Assembly (NCBI GenBank): GCA_913040905.1
Contig: CAJWIC010000105.1
Location: forward strand, 1 to 5,321
Origin: an uncultured Synechococcus sp.
Lineage (GTDB): Bacteria; Cyanobacteriota; Cyanobacteriia; PCC-6307; Cyanobiaceae
Direction of reading: 5' to 3'
Length of the DNA: 5,321 nt
This document shows positions 5,302 to 5,321 of this stretch, one piece after another. Within the stretch, counting starts at the first letter, position 1, and each line of letters opens with the position of its first letter. A program made the position numbers and the translations under genes. The notes beneath the pieces are model-generated. The model searched no databases. It was not told the origin of the DNA and saw only the letters and a list, made by a program, of their open reading frames with translations.

Positions 5302-5321
5302 CCGGTCGAGCCAAGGACAAG

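Noticed and set aside
1..5321. HIP1 octamer repeats typical of many cyanobacteria
   Set aside because: Several near matches exist (for example TCGATCGC and GCGATCGA), but I found no exact GCGATCGC.

Overview
The window looks like a core chromosomal segment of a marine picocyanobacterium, most likely the Synechococcus/Cyanobium group. This rests on gene content: a PxcA/CemA proton-extrusion protein, a Psb32/TLP18.3-type TPM protein and a CCB2/CCB4-type cytochrome b6 heme-assembly factor are all marks of oxygenic phototrophs. The moderately high GC composition, tight gene packing and absence of any exact GCGATCGC (HIP1) octamer fit marine Synechococcus better than most freshwater cyanobacteria. 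The genus assignment is inference.

Layout: The left edge holds the 3' two thirds of a CAT-anticodon tRNA (plus strand, 1-48). After a short spacer with inverted repeats comes a run of six minus-strand genes. In transcription order (right to left) they are a TerB-like small protein (4143-4550), a Psb32/TPM protein (3434-4105), pxcA (2273-3421), cobU (1732-2286), trmL (1235-1735) and a secreted LysM + M23 peptidase (121-1161). The first five are packed with a 37-nt gap, a 12-nt gap, a 14-nt overlap and a 4-nt ATGA overlap, so they probably form one translationally coupled operon. The peptidase follows trmL after 73 nt and may also have its own weak promoter. A small hairpin followed by four T overlaps the peptidase stop codon and may end the unit before it reads antisense into the tRNA. 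On the right, a 65-nt divergent intergenic region separates the TerB-like gene from a plus-strand CCB2/CCB4-like gene (4616-5275). The last 46 nt hold only a tiny overlapping ORF and a possible ribosome binding site for a gene beyond the edge.

How the genes fit together: three products act at or near the photosynthetic or plasma membranes (Psb32-like protein in PSII maintenance, PxcA in light-driven proton extrusion, CCB-like protein in heme attachment to cytochrome b6). The others are housekeeping: cobamide nucleotide-loop assembly (CobU), wobble-base 2'-O-methylation of tRNA (TrmL) and peptidoglycan hydrolysis (M23). I found no mobile element, CRISPR array, phage gene or defence system. The best leads for follow-up are modest: the mixed, coupled gene cluster with an orphan TerB-like protein, a glycine-rich insertion in TrmL beside its cofactor knot, and an ambiguous lipobox/signal peptidase I signal in the Psb32-like protein.
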